A DNA stretch of 64,000 nucleotides from Chamaecrista fasciculata (Eukaryota; Streptophyta; Magnoliopsida; Fabales; Fabaceae). A model generated the notes under the pieces. That model was given only the letters and a program-made list of their open reading frames with translations. It made no database searches and was not told where the DNA came from. Made by a program: the position numbers and the translations under genes. Shown piece after piece: positions 49,318-62,299 of this stretch (positions are counted from its first letter, which is position 1; the number at the start of each line of letters is the position of its first letter). Where the stretch lies: positions 136,575-200,574 of the forward strand of contig QANZ01001843.1 of assembly GCA_003254925.1 (NCBI GenBank). The letters are read 5' to 3'.

Positions 49318-49768
49318 ATTTTATGGTCGAAGTATAAATTTAGGCCCATAATTTTTGCTCAGTTCTCAATTTGGTCTCATAATTTTTTTTTGTTACACTT
49401 TTGGTCACATATCTTTGCAAAAAGTTGCAAATTTGATCACGTATCACTTTTAGTTCCACATCTTTTGGTCAGGTTACAGAATTGGTCTTATATCTTTGCA
49501 AAAAGTTTCACTATTAGTTCCACCTGATCCAAAGATATGAGACCAATTCTACACTTGACTCAAATATATGGAATTAATTCTAAAACCTTACCAAAAGATA
49601 TGAGAATAATTCTGCAGTCTGATCCAAAGATGTGAGACCAAAAATGCGACATGGACCAAATATGTAACCTGAGCAAAAGATATAGGACTAAAAGTGCAAC
49701 AAAGAAAGTTATGGAACCAAATTAAAACCTGTGTAAAATTTATGGGACCAAAAGTACACTTTAACCTT
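49318..49768. mobile_element. Degenerate foldback element upstream of SAM synthetase
   Basis: The left units (CATAATTTTTGCTCAGTTCT, TTTGGTCTCATAATTTTTTT) mirror the right units (AAAGTTATGGAACCAAATTA, TATGGGACCAAAAGTACACT). The right end, AAAAGTACACTTTAACCT, equals that of the element in MYB intron 2. It lies about 260 bp upstream of the SAM synthetase TATA box. Confidence 0.65.
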
Positions 49769-50032
49769 ATTTCATTAAGTCTCGGAGACGAGCAGTGTAC
49801 CACCGATGACCGGTTAGGGTAGGTGAACAACCGGCACTCTCCGGTAGTGCACAAGCACCAACCCATTCTTACGCTATCCGTCCATTTTTCCCTCTCACCA
49901 ACCCCCTCAAATCCTACCCCTTCATTTTTCACCCTTCCAATCTAACGGTACTCTTTCATTCCCACCCCTGAATATTTCGGACGAACTCACTACCGTCCGT
50001 TCCGGTAGCCTATCACCATCGCCGTTTACTAG

Positions 50033-50040
50033 TATAAATA
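50033..50040 (+). promoter_or_regulatory. TATA box of the SAM synthetase gene
   Basis: TATAAATA follows CTAG and precedes a leader exon of roughly 100 bp that ends at the 50169/50170 splice donor. Confidence 0.75.
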
Positions 50041-50169
50041 TGGGTTGATTCCATGATAGCCAGTGTCCTTAACCAGTACATAAATCGAGGTCTGGTTTGA
50101 GCGAGTGTAGTGTACCACCCTAATCTTTCTTCTAAGATTTACTCATTGCACTTACTCGCTCCGCTTCAG

Positions 50170-51240
50170 GTTTGCCTTCTTCTACTATCATTTCTCTGTC
50201 TCTGCAATTTCTTGAATTTGTTATACCATATCTTTTCCAAGTTCTGTTCATTGTTCTCCTCTTTCATCATATATATATATTCATATTCGAGGTTTTGTTC
50301 TATTTTACCCTTGGGGCTCTACTGTGTTGGGATCATTTTGTGGAAATAATGGTTACTGTTTACTTTGATTTTTGCGTTCCTGCATGTTAATTTCGTTTCA
50401 GCTTGCTCTGTACTGCTGTCATTTGTGTTTATCCCTTACTGAAAGGACATTTATAATCTGTTCGGGCTTGTAAATTGAACTTGCGAATTAAAAGCTGATG
50501 TTCATTTCAGTTTGTATTGATTGTTTAACTGACGCAATCTGTGGGTTAGATCTGATGCTATGCTATAAACGATCTATTCTAGCGGTTTCTTCCTCTCGCT
50601 TTTATTTTTCCGTTGTAAACAGTAATTACGATGTAACCGATCTGTTATAATCGGATTTCATTTCTTTGATCACGGAACGCTTAAAGCGATATTCTAGTCG
50701 ATTTACATAATTTACAAAAAGGTTTCAACTGTGGCTGGTTTACATAATTTCTAGAAAGCATGCTCACTATTATTAATTTTCTGATTATATGACCCGTATC
50801 TTCCTAAAAGCAGTGAAGAAATATAACCACTTTCTGTCCTAATAAAAGAGGACGTGTGAACTGCAACTAATCATTTTAAAACACTTCGAAATTTTCATGT
50901 TTTCTTGTCCTGTTCAAGTTTCAGATTCTGTAGTCTGTACTAGTCTTGACCGTTGTTCTCACTTCAGTTGTGTTGGATAGGGAGAGAACCTGTTGTGTTC
51001 TGTTTTCTTTTCCCCTGTTGTGTACAGCATAAAGTTTGAAGACTTTCATTTAATTTAATTTTGGAATATATGGGTCTGTTCGTTGATACGATAATTTTGG
51101 ATCTGTGTCATGTACCTTCTATTGATGAGCACTGAGAAAACTTCTTCTCCGAAGCATTTTTGCTTTTGTGATTCAAGCTTTTTGTGTTTGAATTTGATAA
51201 TTGATAGACTAATGTTCTGTTTGCTTTTGGTTCTGTGCAG
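50170..51240 (+). other. 5' UTR intron of the SAM synthetase gene
   Basis: The donor CTTCAG|GTTTGC at 50169/50170 and the acceptor TCTGTGCAG at 51240 bound an intron of about 1071 bp, eight bases before the ATG. Leader introns of this sort are usual in plant SAM synthetase genes and often raise expression. Confidence 0.75.
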
Positions 51241-51248
51241 CTTAAAAA

Positions 51249-52427
51249 ATGGAGACCTTTCTCTTCACTTCTGAATCTGTCAACGAGGGTCACCCCGATA
51301 AGCTGTGCGACCAGATCTCTGATGCAGTGCTTGATGCCTGCCTTGAACAGGACCCTGACAGCAAGGTTGCCTGTGAGACATGCACCAAGACCAACATGGT
51401 GATGGTCTTTGGAGAGATTACAACCAAGGCCAATGTTGACTATGAGAAGATTGTCCGAAACACTTGCCGTGGCATTGGATTTGTCTCTGATGAAGTGGGT
51501 CTTGATGCTGACAAATGCAAGGTCTTGGTCAACATTGAACAACAGAGCCCTGACATTGCCCAAGGTGTCCATGGCCACTTTACCAAGCGCCCAGAGGAGG
51601 TTGGTGCTGGTGACCAGGGTCACATGTTTGGGTATGCCACCGATGAAACCCCCGAGTTTATGCCCTTGAGCCATGTCCTTGCAACCAAGTTAGGTGCTCG
51701 CCTTACTGAGGTTAGGAAGAATGGTACCTGCGCTTGGCTGAGACCAGATGGTAAGACTCAAGTAACTGTTGAATACTACAATGACAAAGGTGCTATGGTT
51801 CCTGTTCGTGTCCACACTGTCCTCATTTCTACTCAGCATGATGAGACTGTCACCAATGATCAAATTGCTGCTGATCTTAAGGAGCATGTTATTAAGCCTG
51901 TGATCCCTGAGAAATACCTAGATGACAAGACCATCTTTCACCTCAACCCTTCTGGCCGCTTTGTCATTGGTGGTCCTCATGGTGATGCTGGTCTCACTGG
52001 AAGAAAGATTATTATTGATACTTATGGTGGCTGGGGTGCCCATGGTGGTGGCGCTTTCTCTGGAAAGGACCCTACAAAGGTTGACAGAAGTGGTGCCTAC
52101 GTTGCCAGGCAAGCAGCAAAGAGTGTTGTGGCAAATGGGCTTGCCCGCAGGTGCCTTGTGCAAGTTTCTTATGCCATTGGTGTTCCTGAGCCCTTGTCTG
52201 TGTTTATTGACACCTATGAAACTGGCAAAATTCCAGACAAGGAGATTCTTCAACTTGTGAAGGAGAGTTTCGACTTTAGGCCTGGAATGATCACCATTAA
52301 CTTGGACCTTAAGAAGGGTGGCCATAGGTTCCTCAAGACAGCTGCCTATGGACACTTCGGAAGGGATGACCCGGACTTCACCTGGGAAGTTGTGAAGCCA
52401 CTCAAGTGGGAAAAGCCTCAAGCTTAA
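51249..52427 (+). CDS. SAMS: S-adenosylmethionine synthetase (methionine adenosyltransferase)
   Basis: A 392-residue cytosolic enzyme making S-adenosylmethionine from ATP and methionine, the methyl donor for transmethylation and precursor of ethylene and polyamines. The coding region is a single exon, normal for plant [24 protein letters not shown] carries the ATP-binding GHPDK (14-18). [15 protein letters not shown] (119-133) is signature 1 and [19 protein letters not shown], near 266, is signature 2 with the phosphate-binding loop. KTQVTVEY and [10 protein letters not shown] are also family hallmarks. The length matches the family (about 390-394). GC content is higher than in neighbouring genes, which fits high expression. 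No damage is seen. Confidence 0.98.
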   Translation: METFLFTSESVNEGHPDKLCDQISDAVLDACLEQDPDSKVACETCTKTNMVMVFGEITTKANVDYEKIVRNTCRGIGFVSDEVGLDADKCKVLVNIEQQSPDIAQGVHGHFTKRPEEVGAGDQGHMFGYATDETPEFMPLSHVLATKLGARLTEVRKNGTCAWLRPDGKTQVTVEYYNDKGAMVPVRVHTVLISTQHDETVTNDQIAADLKEHVIKPVIPEKYLDDKTIFHLNPSGRFVIGGPHGDAGLTGRKIIIDTYGGWGAHGGGAFSGKDPTKVDRSGAYVARQAAKSVVANGLARRCLVQVSYAIGVPEPLSVFIDTYETGKIPDKEILQLVKESFDFRPGMITINLDLKKGGHRFLKTAAYGHFGRDDPDFTWEVVKPLKWEKPQA

Positions 52428-53873
52428 GACATGTTGTGAATCGTAATCAATTTACTGGTTGTGGATCAATAATTCGCGTGCTTGCTCCATCCATAGGTCT
52501 CTATTGCAATACCTGATGTTCCCATCTCATACCTAATATGTTTTTCTTTTCTTTTATTTACTTACAATTAAATTTTATATAATACTATTACTACCCATGG
52601 TGGCTCAATGAGCATGTATCGGAATTTTGTCCAAATTGATGTCTATGACTATTTGATGAAAAAGCTGTTGAACTTTACTGAAAGTATCCAAACACAACTG
52701 CTGCGAAATTAATTTCTTATCAGTTTCACTTCCAAACCGAGCGTGCACGAGAGCCAAGTTTTGTTTTTTAAAATGCTGAAAGTTAGAATGTGGGATTTGG
52801 TAAAATGGTTCGCTATCAAGTATCAAAGTATCAAAGGCTATTTTGTTTTTGTTCTTTTTTTTCTTTTTTCATTTGGGGTGATTCGACGACTTCTGTGGGA
52901 ACTAGTAATTACTTCAAATGAAAATGAGAATCAGATATTTCTTCGTAAATTACAAGTGGACAACGGACCGAAGTTAGATTTACTTCTTATTTTGGTTCAT
53001 TACTTTGTTGTAAAAAGTGTTGGAAAAAACAATGAAGAAATTAGTTTCTACATAATTCATTAGGATTTTGTGTTGTTTGATTAATCTTTCAGTTTTTATT
53101 TTGTTCTTTCTCTTATATCTTTTTTTTAATTACGTTTTTTTTAAATAAAATATCATTGTTAAAAATAAAGGATGAAATGTGTACTTAAGGGCTAAGGCAT
53201 GGTACAGATGTAAATAAAGATTTAAACAAACCTCTTTAACTCCGCTGGCCGCTGTCACCCCATGGGCCATGGAGAGCTCAGAGTTCAGAGATCATATATG
53301 TTCCATTATATTAACATATATATATATATATAGATAATTTGATTTATTTTTCTCTTTAATAGAGGTTTACTTTATTTTATTTTTTCATAGATAATATTTT
53401 TTATCAAGTCGAAATCATAAAACGATTAAAATCATCTTAAATTATCAACTTTTATTCCTCTTGCTATAGGCCTATAGGGGTTATAAGTTATAACTAATAA
53501 GTGCCATCATTATTACATCAATAAACAATTTATTGATAATTGATTCAAAAGACATTACCATTTAAAAGACCACAATATATCATGAAAATGAAGAGGAAAC
53601 TCCCATAAACTATTATGTCATTAACAATTCTTTCAGATTTTATTTTGGCAGCGTACCAACTACCAAATAGAGATTGAAATATTATATGAATCCACATAAA
53701 TTACACACAAACTATATTAATGAATGTGATAAACATGCAGGTAAGATTTGCACAACTTAGTCAACACAAAACACCGGTCCTACGGAAAAATCTCGGTCAC
53801 AGTCTAAAAAACCGCATCCTAATAAATTACACATGAAATTTTATTGATATGTCGGTGAGTGAACCTCTCTAGC
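52428..53873. other. Convergent spacer between SAM synthetase and the SPL gene
   Basis: It holds the 3' UTRs of both genes and AT-rich DNA with an AT microsatellite near 53310-53330. A 106-codon frame at 52743-53063 lacks any domain. I see no RNA gene. Confidence 0.5.
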
Positions 53874-56800
53874 TTAGCTTGTTCCAAACTCCAACGATTC
53901 CCACCTGAAGGGTTGGAAAACATAGAGAACTTCCGGCGAGCTTTTAAACATAAGGGCCACACACACACACACTGCTGCTATGGCCACCATAGAGAGCATT
54001 GCAGGTCTGTACACTAAAGACCTTCCCACTGCTGCTCTGCAAGACAATTTCTGATCACAAAGTTTGCATTGCCCTTGGATACGTCTTTCTTCTGCCTTTG
54101 CAATCTCAAAGGTCGCGGACGACCCATTTGGCTTTTGGTTTGTACTGCTTTCAGTCCCATTGTTGGGGATCTCAACCACAACATGAGCTGCGGTTTGTCT
54201 CTTGTTAATTTTCTTCTGCACCAGGTGAATATAAGCATAATGGCCACGTAATCGCGCATAATCCTCAGGAGTGGAGCCGGTGCTGTCACGGGCACTTTTC
54301 CAGGCTTCCATTCCCACCTACATAAAAAATCGCAGGTTATCATCTCCAGAAGGAATCTAATTTAAATGATGAAATGAATGTGAACTTCCTTCTCTTGATC
54401 TTTTCCTGCACTTTGACCAAAACATGGAGAGGGGAGGGAATTGGGTTTACTAGACAGGTCATTTCATCAGCACCCAGTACTAAATCAGACAATTTAGGTC
54501 ATATGAAATTAACAGATTGATTAGTCTCTTAATAACACAAATTAATTGCCCCAAACATATTTGCCGAGATTCAGTTAGACTAAGGGTGACAATAATTTGA
54601 ATAACGGTAACAATCACGATGCTGGATTGAAATACGATAGCCCCCAATGTGCACAAGATTTAAATGCAGTGATGAAGGTCCAAATAGAAATCTACATCTA
54701 TCAAAGATCTCCATTCCCACAAAAATGTAGTTTAGGGTAGGAGAAAGTTTACCATGCAAGGATCATTAGTTAAAGCATCTAGTACTTCTTCAGAACCATC
54801 TTTCCCAGCTGCTATGTGGAGTGGCGTCAAACCTGCAGGACCAACAGCATCAGGCCTAAACAAGAAGATCGCATTCCCTCCATGAACCAGTGCCTTGTCT
54901 TCAGGTCCTAGTTTAATAGACGCATTCTCAGGAACATATCTCAAAAGCAGCTCCACTAACTGCCTGCTATTTCTCCTTACAGCTCGATGAAGGAGACCCA
55001 TTTCTGAAACTACAAGATACAGTGAAGGGTGATCTCCTCTATCCACAGTTCCATCAAGTAGTAGGTTCAACAGTTTCTTCACTACTGCACACCAATCGTG
55101 GTCCATAGAGAATTCCATGAGCCACTTAAACCGTTTCATTGAAAAAACCTCAGCACTACAGTTTGTGTCAACCATCCTTGATTTCAATTGGCTTCTATGG
55201 AGAAGCCAACCCATTTCATGAATGAAGTCGATGGCTTCACTTTTGGCCTTGAATTTTCCAGCTCCTTCAATATCAGAATCAACTAGACTTGATTCTAGCA
55301 GAGGTTCAAGCACACGGATTTCTGAGCAAACATCCTCCTCAGCAACTACGAAAGGAAAAAAGCTGCTGCTCAAGCCCTGGTCCTCAATCTGGCAAATTCA
55401 AGAAAATTAAAATAAAATAAAATCGATAGAACCCTCTTCACTTAAAACACAAATGATTCAAATAATAAGCAGAACCTCCTACATGCACTGAACAATAGCC
55501 CAGTAATAGGTCTCACAGACTAATAAACTCATGAAAACAGAAGTTGAAAAATACCCAACTAGCCAGTGTCCTCAAGAGGCTAGTGCCCTCCCATATAAAA
55601 TCCTAGATATTTTCCTTACCCCTTCACTCTCCAAAAACTGGCTATAAATCCCCAACCAGCCAGCAGCATTTATAAACATAAAGTAACATAGACCAATAAA
55701 AAGTACTGTATTAAAGGAAAATATTTCGCTCTTGATCAAACAATAACTAGCCATGTTCCCCAATCCCTATATTTTGAAAAAATAAGTTTAAGAAACCACC
55801 TCAATAAATCCTCTTCCATGCATCACAGGAAGGGAACAAGAAAACTGGACACATTGGAACTCATCAAGCTCTTCAGAGCACTGATCAGTTGACTCATTAG
55901 CATCTTCACAGTCCAGATATTTCCCTTCTAGAGCACACAATAACCTGAAAGAGCAGGTCAAGGGTCATATAGCAGGTCAAAATAGGTCACAGATGTTTAA
56001 CCAAATCATGAAAACTAAAGGCTTATTCTAACAGACACTTTCAAAATTTGTGTTTAACTTCAAGCCTGCAAAGTACCAAAATTTTACAGAGCAACAAGTA
56101 GATACCTAGTAGCAGGGCGACTCAGGTTAATACCCTTGACTGAAAATCGAGCCCTTGATAATGCCGGTACAGCAATAGGACTGACAGTTAATATCTTACT
56201 GTAGTTGTTACTTCTAAAAGGTAAGGATGTATCTATGACAACTTGACCTGCAACACAAAAATTGAAGTAAAATAACAAGTCATACAAGGAAATACTACTA
56301 CTTATGAGGAATATAGTAGTCATTTCATATATAAACCATAATAATATATTATTGTGATAACGAGGTAGCAACAAAGTAGACAACATTAGAAGCCCATATA
56401 CATCAAACTTAATGCTTTTGAGTTCATTATATGCAACAAACTTCAGTAATATGTTGATATAAGTCAAGTGAACATCAACAACCTATCACCAAAATTATTT
56501 GACTTAAACCCTAAAAAATTAAGGGTCTGATTGGTAGGGCCATTTCCTGTTTTCATTTCTATTGAAAATAGGAAATAACAAAAAAAATGTGTTTGGTTAC
56601 CATTTTTAAAAATAATTTCTAGGAAATATTTCTTAAAATCCTGCAATTATTGAAAACGTCAAATAGTCGTTTCCGCTGTTTCCTACTCAATCTTTTGGAA
56701 ATTGAAAACAACAATTGAAAAGGCGGTGGCATTTTGGTGATTATATGATGAATGGACAAAAACGCGGTGGCATATATGTATAATTTTGTATTTCCCACTC

Positions 56801-59800
56801 TGAACCTCCACTTGCTTATTTTGGTTGACACGTGTTGTATGTTCACATGGGTAATCTAACAATTAGGAAACTTGAGAGACATGCCCAGAAATAACGCAGT
56901 AGCAATGTACCATAGCCTCATTGAACTTTAGAACATAAAGTAGGGAATATATATATATATATAAAATTGTATACGATTAGGTAGGTTTAATTATATATAT
57001 ATAATAATGAGTAAACTAATAATTTGGTCCCTGAAAGATTATCGAGCTAATTACTCAGTCCCTAAAAGATTGAAATGTATAGTTTAGTCCCTGAAAGATT
57101 AAAACAGTATACTATTTAGTCCATAAAATTGTACATTTCAATCTTTTAGGGACTGAGTTGTCAATTCGGTGATCTTTCAAGGACCAAATTATTAGTTTAC
57201 TCTATAATAATTATACATATAATATGTAATAATTACATGTATAAGATATGATAGAATTATATTTTTATTTACCTAATGTGATTACATTTTGTTTAATGTA
57301 TAAGTGACAAAAATCAAGCACTGAAAACAAAAGCATAGAATTAATAACTAATCACATGTTCATAATTTTTACTTTTTCAAAAATTTAAAACCAAACGCCT
57401 TTTCTTAAACTTTATTTCTAAAATTATATTTTCACAATGGAAACCAAACGCATTTTTAAAATATTGAAAATTTCAAAATGGAAATCATTTTCAAGAAATG
57501 AAAATAGGAAAGGAAAACAGAAAATGTTTTCACAAACCAAACAGGCCCTAAATAACTTGATTGACCAAAAGAATCATTGGCAGGCTTAAGTTGGATACCG
57601 AGTTGAAATCTGATCCCTGTTACCTTGACCCCCACCCCAATGAAAACAACTAACAACAAAAAATCATGAATATGAAGATGGCAAGAGACCATTATAGATG
57701 AAGGCTATCTGATGCTGCACCCTAATGTGAACCCATCCTGTCTTCCAAAAAGCATCATCTGAGACATCCAGAAGCCTATTCATACTGGAAGCCAGATCAT
57801 AGCAAAGCTGAAAAAAAGCAACCAAGTCTTGTAAGGTCAAGAGTGTCCCCTGATCTCAGGCATAATCACCCACTCAAACATGCTAGTTATTTAAAAAGAT
57901 CAAAACTTACCTCCTCCCACACAGCCTCAGCTTGACGCAAATAAATGGTCAAAACAATGCAACCAGGCCGTATGTAGCTCTCAATATCAGTAGGACTGTG
58001 GGATAGCCAGTCAAGAATCTGGAATTCCAAACATTAGAATAATTAAATTCCATAGGAAAGAATTGAGCAGTTATACCCAGTTGTTAAAGAAGCTTTAAGT
58101 TACCTGTGCCCTAAGTACAAGAGGAAAATCATTCGGTTCTTTACCAAAGAGTTTAAAAACAATTCGATCTGTGCGGCTCTGGAATGGGGGAAACAGACAT
58201 GTTAGCTGTTAGATGAGAGAACTTCATGAAGTAACCTTTGTTACATAAAAAAGGCACAGTTCAACTTAGAATAGAGAATAATAATAGTCACCAACTTCTA
58301 TTGAATTGAAAGTGAACAAAGGGCTGTGCTCATAAAAACAACTAGTGTAACCAATCCACACAAATTCTGCAAAATCAAGCATACCTGCGCTTCTCCACTA
58401 GAACTTGAAGGGGACTGAGCAGATGCAGAATCTGAATTTCCACTTGTTTGAGGTGGACTTGACTGATGAGAATCTTGTTGTGCCCATGGATAATTAGGAG
58501 AGCTAATCCCAAGATTAGCAGAGACAGGCAATCTTTCTATATCTTCCGTGCCATCATCTGAATCAACATATATGTCATTCAAATCAAAATTATTCATCTT
58601 GACCTGTCCAGCAGCACTGTCTCTGGCTTCTAAGTAAGATGGAGGACTGTTTGAAATACTAGGTTTAGTAGATGACATAGTTTGCTGCTCAGCAACTCCA
58701 GCATTGCGTGCATGCATCACTTGATGTTGCATATCAGTTATAGATATTGTCTGCTGTTGTCTTATAGCAGTTGGAGATCCTTGAGAACCATTTGACAATA
58801 AAGTAGAAACCATCTCCGACCTTCCAGAGTAACTACTATCTTTCAACAAACTCTCTGGTTCCCGCAAAAGATTAGACAAGTTCTTGCTCCCTTGTTCACC
58901 ATTTTGACTAGCAAGACTCCTTAGAAGATGAGATAGCAGATCCTGCTCTGAGGCCTGATCTGATCTGTTAGCTGCAGTCAATGAAAAAAGTCATAATCCA
59001 TTCCAAAATAAGAAGGGGGGGAAAAATCAGTTATAGCAGATACCAAATACAAGAACAGACGTTGTATCATTAAAGATGCTAATTGTCATTCTCATGGTAT
59101 GCTTCAATTAATGAGCGGCTTAGTGCATTAAAGTAATTAGTTCTGTTAGCTAATAACATCGCACAAGGTTGACATATTTACTCAAGTTAAAAATCCTCAG
59201 ATCAACTACTCTAGCATTTGACTGCATGCGGAAACATATTGTCCAACATATGAGAAGAAAACAATAACTATTTTAGAGCCTTGGATTTTTTTGAAAACTG
59301 TGTATAACATCACAATTGCCTAATGAAATACTTTAACTTCGACTTTCTCATGTAGGAGCAGCAATCATCGATCAAATCAGCTTAAAATTGACACAAATAA
59401 AGAATATTCTTTTCCAGTGTCGTCCACTTCTAACTTGAAACTAGATGCTGCTTCTCAGACTTGAAAACACAGAAACCCTTATATTCATTGTTTAGGTCGT
59501 TTTATACACCTTAAAACATAATATTTAGTGTCCATAACCATAGCTATGTAAAAAGTGATGCAATCTACACTTCACATGCTCAACCTCTTCGCCATCTGAC
59601 CCTCTACTTTTCACAGAAATTTAGTGAACAACCTTGAGCAAATTCTTCAGCATGAGGATCGGCAAAGAAACTTTTGGGAGAAAAGTTCTAGATATCATTC
59701 TGCCGAAGTCATAGGTTGGCCCAGGAAGAAAAAATTCCATGTGAAAATTTACACCAATAACTAGACCTACAGATTTCGCCTGTGTAACAAACTAATAACC

Positions 59801-61187
59801 CAAACGTATATTTTTCATCCCATCTCTCCTTACAGTAACAAATACTGTTATTTAATCATATTTGCACATGACCAAACCATCTTCCTGCAGCAACCAGCAT
59901 ACCATAATTTATAACAATAAATCGTTTGAATCATTATCACATCTTTTACCATTTTAGAGAGGGCAAGTGAGACACAAATTACAAGTGTTGCGTAAAATAA
60001 CCATGAAGATTTTACAATAAATCAACTCCACTAGTTATAAAGATAAAGATAAGCGAAATGCTTACAGTGCATATTTGACAGTATCTTCAACAAACTAATC
60101 AACTGATAACTACTAGTCTGATCCTCATTTACTGAACTTCCATTAGGAACAGCATCATTATTTGTTTTCCTCCTCCGTTTATTATGGCCAGCTAAACGCC
60201 TTCGACAGCTTCTCTTTCCCTCGTCAAATTCTTGGAGCATGTGAAACCTGTTGATAGAGTAAAAGAATGCAATAAAATAGAGTGATTTGTATTTTAAATA
60301 TTTGCACAAAGGCTTTTTTTATCATCAACCTTCAACTAGTAACGTTTTAACTGTTAAGGGATCAAAGACTTCATAGCACAAAGGGAGCCAGAAAGATTCA
60401 ATTATTGCAGGAATATCCACAACATTTGTCATGATGTGATGCAGTGTTCAGAAATAAATCTTCAGCTTAATTGTATTATATTGCTGTAATTAGATTTATT
60501 TGCCTCCTTTTTCTTATAACATAAATATGACATGCTTTGAACGGTTAAACCACAACCGCAATTTTAAACAACCAATAATGGAATTTACCTGCTGCATTGT
60601 TGACAGAAACGTTGCATTACATTTCCCACAAGTGCCCTACTGGCCTTGGAGTGCATCTCACAAACCTTGTGACGGCGGTGGTAATCCTTAGCATGGCTCA
60701 GATCTGCACTGCAGTCCTCCACCTGACAAACAGCTCGATTTGAAGTACCACCGGACACTCTGTTTTTCTTCCCTTTCATTCCTTCCCAACTTGCCATCTC
60801 CCTATCAGCAATCGGAGAAACATGTCCACCAAGCTTTAAGCTAAGGCTACCGGCTTCGTCATTCAAGCTACTATCATCCTCCAACACAACAACCCTCCTT
60901 TTCCTTTCTCCTTCTTTCTTCCCCTTGCCATCATCAAGATCTACTTCTTCAGAGCAGGACGATGAACTATTGGATGACCCAACAGCAGGAACCCCAGACC
61001 GAAGAGGGAAAAATTGTTGGCCTACCCTATCGGTTGGCACCGGATTTAGCGGGCTAGCTATGAAAAGATCACCATCCCATTTCCAATCATTCAAATCCCA
61101 TTCCATAGACCTCTTCCCCACAGCCCGCAAATCCGAAGAACTCATACCATAATAATGAAAGGCTTCCGTCCCAAATCTAGCTTCCAT
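53874..61187 (-). CDS. SPL12: SQUAMOSA promoter-binding-like protein, SPL1/SPL12 group
   Basis: A 1011-residue transcription factor. Exons: 60589-61187, 60066-60247, 58385-58971, 58104-58178, 57911-58018, 57690-57807, 56106-56247, 55800-55944, 54753-55388 and 53874-54317. All are GT-AG and in frame. The SBP DNA-binding domain (about 152-227) has both zinc clusters ([37 protein letters not shown]) and a basic nuclear signal ([16 protein letters not shown]), split by intron 1 as in other SPLs. [17 protein letters not shown] and the [12 protein letters not shown] block are SPL1/12/14/16 features. Ankyrin-like sequence ([20 protein letters not shown]) and a C-terminal hydrophobic span ([19 protein letters not shown]) follow. 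The group is not a miR156 target, and I see no miR156 site. Intron 6 holds a transposon. SPL1 versus SPL12 cannot be settled here. Confidence 0.93.
56521..57550. mobile_element. hAT-like non-autonomous element in intron 6 of the SPL gene
   Basis: The right end reads AAACCAAACAGGCCCTA. The left end reads AAGGGTCTGATTGGTAGGGC, an imperfect mirror. Sub-terminal GAAAATAGGAAAT-type sequences also pair. TAGGGCCTGTTTGG-like ends are common in plant hAT MITEs. A second foldback (57009-57204) is nested in it. There is no transposase. Confidence 0.6.
57009..57204. mobile_element. Nested foldback MITE of about 196 bp
   Basis: The left arm GTAAACTAATAATTTGGTCC and the right arm GGACCAAATTATTAGTTTAC are exact mirrors. 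Inner CAGTCCCTAAAAGATTGAAA units and their complement extend the pairing. It sits inside the hAT-like insertion, so it arrived later. Confidence 0.85.
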
Positions 61188-62299
61188 GATCACAAACAAA
61201 AGCCCCAAACTATAAATTAATCCTAGATTAACCTTAATAACGACCTACAACGTTAAATTGAGCTGCGGTATCAAATCAACAGCACGGAATTCGAGTTAAT
61301 CAGCCTCGCTTCTTCCCCAGAAATCCAGAAACAGTACCACCACACAACCAAGGACAACCCACATAGCCGAACCAATTAATTACCACGAAACCCCTTAAGT
61401 CAACTGAGAATCAACCAAGCTGGGTTGAAGTCCTGAGAATCTCTTCCCTAATCAATGAAATCACAAGGGAAAAAGGAAAGGGGGAAATTGAAATTGAAGA
61501 AAAGAAAATTAAAAAATTGATGAAGTCAACAGGTGGATGCCTGATAATTGACGGTGGAAGGCAACACAGATCGTCGGAAAGTGCACGACGTACGAGGGCA
61601 AAAGAAAGAGTTCGGTGGACGGAAACGGTGTTGATTGTGGTGATGGTTGCGAATTCTTTTTTTGTTTTTTTTTTAAATTGAGTTTTGGGTTGGGAAATGA
61701 GAGAAGGTGTATGGTACACAAAAAACAATTGATCTGAAGGGAGTAGGATGGTGGTAGTGGGAAGATACAGTACGCCCACCCCAAAGTGGTGGGCCACTTG
61801 CACACACTGCGTGTCTTTCGCCCTTACGTTAAATTAAAATAAAGAAAGAGAAATAATTAATAAAAAGAAGATGCCATCGCTTTCTTCATTTCTGTGCTCA
61901 TCCCCTATAACCTGGGTTAAATCACTCTCCTTGGGGCCTTACCACGTTTCGTTAAGTAAACGTCACACTCTTGGGCTTCTCCGTAACAGATTTCTTTCCA
62001 CCTTACCATGTGCCCTCACTTTTCTTGCCCTTTATTATCAACGCTCTTTCTTGCAATTCCTTTCTCATAATGCAATTTACAGCTTCACACAAGTTTAGTA
62101 ACTGCAGCTGAAGTGTATATATGTTTAATCCCTCATTGTAAACTCTTCTTCAAATTAATCGAATACTTTTTCATATTTTTACTTCATACACTGAGTTCGT
62201 AGATGATATCAGAGTTATCGATTATTTAGTCGTTATTCCTTTTATTCTTTATTTATGCATTCTTTCTTGCTTCTCTCGATCGTGTTCTTCTTCCATGGC
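61188..62299. other. 5' UTR and upstream region of the SPL gene
   Basis: The first several hundred bases beyond 61187 are probably SPL leader and promoter on the minus strand. No protein-coding exon is supported. Frames at 61411-61805 are low-complexity. Confidence 0.45.

Noticed and set aside
53874-61187. A miR156 target site in the SPL gene
   Set aside because: No stretch resembling the GTGCTCTCTCTCTTCTGTCA target was noticed in the exons, and SPL1/SPL12-type genes are not miR156 targets.
61411-61805. Overlapping minus-strand frames upstream of SPL
   Set aside because: They are low-complexity, Pro/Ser/Lys-rich and lie in the presumed SPL leader and promoter.
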